A stretch of DNA of 22,460 nt from a virus. A model generated the notes under the pieces. That model was not told where the DNA came from and searched no databases. It saw nothing but the letters and a program-made list of their open reading frames with translations. The position numbers and the translations under genes are program-made. Each line of letters starts with the position of its first letter. The first letter of the stretch is position 1. The DNA lies in IMG/VR virus record IMGVR_UViG_3300037247_001834, positions 1-22,460 of that record. One strand, written 5' to 3'. Positions 20,312-22,460 of this stretch are shown one piece after another.

Positions 20312-21784
20312 CTACAGATTAAGTCTGAGACATTCGTGACTCGCCATTGAGAGGCACACTGCCAGATCGATCTTCAGCGCGTCCTCTCTCTTGACTATTC
20401 TAAGGCGGCGGCCATCGCTGTCAAGTTTGCGGTCGGCATTTAAGATGTGATCGCGTAGGTCCGGATCTCCATTGTGCCATATTCTACGTTCGAGGATCAG
20501 GTCAAGCAACTGGCGGTCCGCCTCAAGTCTGCGTTTCCCCTGGCTGAACTCAAAGAACCATGAGAGGTTCTCCTTGTTGAGTGCTTGCATCATATCGTGC
20601 AACTGAGTGGGATCATAGCAGACCTGGACCACACTGAACTCCTGGCACAGCCTGCGGATCTCTTTACGTGGCTCATCGAAGTCGATCTTCCCACCACGCG
20701 GCGCCTTCCATGTGTTTGTATATCTAACGAAGAGCTGGCTAGATCGGTGCTTGGGATCGGGATGTCTAGTCACTCCGACAAGTCCGAATAGATCGGCGAT
20801 GCCGCTCACACGCCCAACCGCCGCGTCCACGCCCAGCACCATCGGCTGCTTCGGGTCCATCGCCGGCAGGTCAGCCTTGCACAGATCCCAAAGAGTAGTT
20901 GAGGGGAGGAAGCGTTGTCCCTCTTCGATGTCTTCCCAGGCCGCTTCTAAAAGCACGCGCGCCTCTGCTTCTGTAAGTGATTGTCGGCGCTTGCTAACGA
21001 AGTCCTCCGATAGATTGTCCTGGTTATCAAGCGTGAGTAGCGTCATGGTGAACGAATCGTTCTTGAATGCTTCGCGAGGATCCTTATCTAACATCGGCCC
21101 GAAGAATTCAAAGAGCCAGTGTTTGCGGGGGGTGGTGGTGAACCAGAGCTGCGGAGGGATTCCATTGTGGGCTATTCGGACACGGCCATCCAGCACCTTC
21201 AGCGCAACGGCTGTCTTGTGCCTGCGGCATTCGTCGAAGTGAGCCCAGTTGACATTTGGCCCCTCCCAGCCCATGACATCGTTTTCCTTCATGCCTCCAC
21301 AATAGACGACGGCGCCAGTATTGAAAGCCATCTGGAAGGGCTTGAAAGGTTCCCAGTCAAAGCTCTTGCGATACTGCTGGCGATCAACCACAGCTTCCCA
21401 CGGACACCAGCGCCGAAACTCGGGCCATAGACTTCTTTTGAAGTGCTCAAAGTCAGGGGAGACCATGATGCCTGAAGCACCATGGCGGACGCGCTCAAGG
21501 TTTCGGATGATGCCGGCGACCGATTTGCCCCCACCCTCGCCGCCCTTCGCCAGAAGATAGCGATGGGTGTCATTCTCAACCCATTGCGCTTCAGCATCAT
21601 GATGAGGTTGATAGGGTTTCAGGGTTTCGGAATTGCGATATTCTTCAGGCCACCGCGGAGGTCGATTAGCTAGGCGTCTGAGCTTCTCCGCTTTCGCTAA
21701 TCGATAAGCCTGCGGAGATAAAAAGTTCTTCAGCGAGATCGTATCCGAGTTCATCGATGGCGATCTGTGGGTCGAGTTGTCCAT
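20312..21784 (-). CDS. terL: terminase large subunit
   Basis: A 490-residue DNA-packaging motor. GGEGGGKS at 81-88 is the ATPase Walker A motif, WAHFDE at 180-185 the Walker B with catalytic Glu, and LWFTTTPRK at 213-221 the coupling motif. The C-terminal nuclease has an RNase H-like triad: D320 in VLGVDAAVG, D391 in VCYDPTQ and D473 in KIDLAV. Length is normal. The start is uncertain: ATGs at 21784 and 21754 both lie well inside the small-subunit gene (about 90-120 bases of overlap), and neither has an ideal ribosome binding site. It cuts and pumps concatemeric DNA into the prohead with TerS and portal. Confidence 0.93.
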   Translation of the reverse strand: MDNSTHRSPSMNSDTISLKNFLSPQAYRLAKAEKLRRLANRPPRWPEEYRNSETLKPYQPHHDAEAQWVENDTHRYLLAKGGEGGGKSVAGIIRNLERVRHGASGIMVSPDFEHFKRSLWPEFRRWCPWEAVVDRQQYRKSFDWEPFKPFQMAFNTGAVVYCGGMKENDVMGWEGPNVNWAHFDECRRHKTAVALKVLDGRVRIAHNGIPPQLWFTTTPRKHWLFEFFGPMLDKDPREAFKNDSFTMTLLTLDNQDNLSEDFVSKRRQSLTEAEARVLLEAAWEDIEEGQRFLPSTTLWDLCKADLPAMDPKQPMVLGVDAAVGRVSGIADLFGLVGVTRHPDPKHRSSQLFVRYTNTWKAPRGGKIDFDEPRKEIRRLCQEFSVVQVCYDPTQLHDMMQALNKENLSWFFEFSQGKRRLEADRQLLDLILERRIWHNGDPDLRDHILNADRKLDSDGRRLRIVKREDALKIDLAVCLSMASHECLRLNL

Positions 21785-22238
21785 TCCTCAGTAATTCTAC
21801 AATATCAGATTGCCAATCCAGTGTCACCTTGTGCTTCTTTTCCCGATCGCCCATCTCGGCAGCGATGTCCGCCAGCAGTCCGCGATATTCCCTGATGGCT
21901 CCAGGTTGGAGCGCACCTACCTCCAGCAGCTTAAAGAATCTCATCGCAAGCACGCCAAGATCGTGAATGCGCTGCTGATAGATCGCATATCCGGTACTTG
22001 TGGCAGTCGCTTTGATGTGCGCCATTTGCGCATCGGCGATCTCTTGATCGCGCTGTCTGACGCGTTCTTGCCAGCCGTGTGTGGTAGACCAAGCTGCTAG
22101 GGTTCTGAACCTTTTTGTTGGCGGTTTGTTGGCGGTTTGTTGGCAGTATAGAGCAAGCAAGACCCGCAGGGAACGAGGAGGCCCCATCTGATAATAGTCC
22201 TCAAAGGCTTTTCTCGCCTTGTTCGTTTCCCTCACCAA
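21666..22238 (-). CDS. terS: terminase small subunit (probable)
   Basis: A 190-residue protein just before the large subunit. The N-terminal part (RVLLALYCQQ, then FRTLAAWSTTHGWQERVRQR) looks like the helix-turn-helix DNA-binding head of small terminases; long helices follow (AIYQQRIHDLGVLAMRFFKL, IREYRGLLADIAAEMGDREK), the oligomer core. The start is TTG at 22238, directly after the previous stop and 8 bases behind GGAG; GTG at 22235 is the alternative. Inside it, 22114-22146 is a three-copy 11 bp repeat. It recognises phage DNA for packaging. Confidence 0.78.
   Translation of the reverse strand: MVRETNKARKAFEDYYQMGPPRSLRVLLALYCQQTANKPPTKRFRTLAAWSTTHGWQERVRQRDQEIADAQMAHIKATATSTGYAIYQQRIHDLGVLAMRFFKLLEVGALQPGAIREYRGLLADIAAEMGDREKKHKVTLDWQSDIVELLRNGQLDPQIAIDELGYDLAEELFISAGLSISESGEAQTPS
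22114..22146. repeat. three tandem 11 bp repeats inside terS
   Basis: TTTGTTGGCGG occurs at 22114-22124 and 22125-22135, and TTTGTTGGCAG at 22136-22146, with one mismatch in the last copy. Three times 11 keeps the reading frame, coding a short Gln/Thr/Asn/Lys/Pro stretch beside the putative DNA-binding part. In P22 and SPP1 the pac site lies inside the small-terminase gene, so this could be the recognition site. Confidence 0.75.
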
Positions 22239-22460
22239 TCAGTTGTCTCCGCCGGCCTGTTCATCGCTTTTTCCAATACCGTAGCCACCCTCAGCTGTAC
22301 TTACTTCAATGCGATGTTTATTGAGATGATCGAACTTCCCGAAGTGTTCCCGTCTATGCTCTGGGCATAATCCTAAGTTGAGATGATTGATAGTTCTTGC
22401 TTCGAACTGCTGCCTACAAACGCGACATGTACTACTAATTGGTTGAATTCGATTTTTTGG
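22239..22460 (-). CDS. Cys-rich (zinc-finger-like) protein, partial (cut by window edge)
   Basis: The last 73 codons of a gene whose start lies beyond the right edge; it ends in TGA at 22241-22239. CRVCRQQFEARTINHLNLG is followed by LCPEHRREHFG, giving CxxC plus C-x2-H, a treble-clef-like zinc site. The tail is Gly- and Asp-rich (EGGYGIG, EQAGGDN). The stop touches the TTG start of terS, so they are in one operon. It could be an HNH-type or a DNA-binding protein, but the catalytic part is not seen. Confidence 0.65.
   Translation of the reverse strand, partial: PKNRIQPISSTCRVCRQQFEARTINHLNLGLCPEHRREHFGKFDHLNKHRIEVSTAEGGYGIGKSDEQAGGDN

Noticed and set aside
1-22460. CRISPR array, insertion sequence or integrase/attachment site
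   Set aside because: No regularly spaced repeats, no transposase or integrase motif and no paired terminal repeats were seen.

Overview
This window looks like part of a tailed double-stranded DNA phage (Caudoviricetes) or a closely related prophage. Reading right to left on the minus strand it carries a small and large terminase, portal, Mu gpF-like head protein, gp10-like neck protein, prohead protease/scaffold and major capsid protein. Base composition is moderate, a little over half G+C by eye. No integrase, ribosomal, tRNA or bacterial housekeeping gene was seen. The host cannot be named. The sugar genes suggest a glycan-coated, probably Gram-negative host, but that is inference.

Layout, in the direction of minus-strand transcription. 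(1) 22460-16110, packaging and head genes: a cut-off Cys-rich protein, TerS, TerL, two probable virion proteins, a zinc-ribbon protein, portal, MuF-like protein, gp10-like protein and a 61-residue unknown, ending at a strong rho-independent terminator (16094-16061). (2) 16062-15475, the only plus-strand gene: an AT-rich, zinc-finger-rich HNH endonuclease set into the head genes and divergent from the protease gene. (3) 15440-12027, capsid module: protease/scaffold and a Cys-rich major capsid protein with a strong ribosome binding site, then a second hairpin terminator (12001-11971). (4) 12001-11859, a short structured intergenic stretch with a possible promoter. (5) 11858-10670, small genes: a membrane protein, a zinc-finger protein and unknowns. 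(6) 10670-238, a roughly 10 kb block of mostly glycan-related genes where connector and tail genes would often be expected: two methyltransferases, two sulfotransferase-like proteins, a heptose-kinase-like GHMP kinase, an NAD-sugar epimerase/dehydratase, two stand-alone GT-A glycosyltransferases, a GT10 fucosyltransferase-like enzyme and a 986-residue GT4-GT2-GT2 fusion. A small metallopeptidase-like gene and three small phage-type genes lie among them. (7) 238-1, a cut-off zinc-ribbon protein.

Genes are packed tightly, mostly with 1-4 base stop/start overlaps or ribosome binding sites inside the previous stop, so each block is probably one operon. No gap without a gene exceeds 300 bases; the largest is about 170 bases (11859-12026).

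The glycan block is the most unusual part. Its enzymes could build a glycan that is methylated, sulfated and possibly fucosylated, either on the virion or on the host surface after infection. The large glycosyltransferase ends in two short modules of a kind I associate with phage structural proteins, which hints at attachment to the virion. Two copies of a small gene (11196-10927 and 5834-5574) bracket half of the block. Other points worth attention are a possible frameshift junction between portal and MuF genes at a six-G run, and a three-copy 11 bp tandem repeat inside terS that could be a packaging site.
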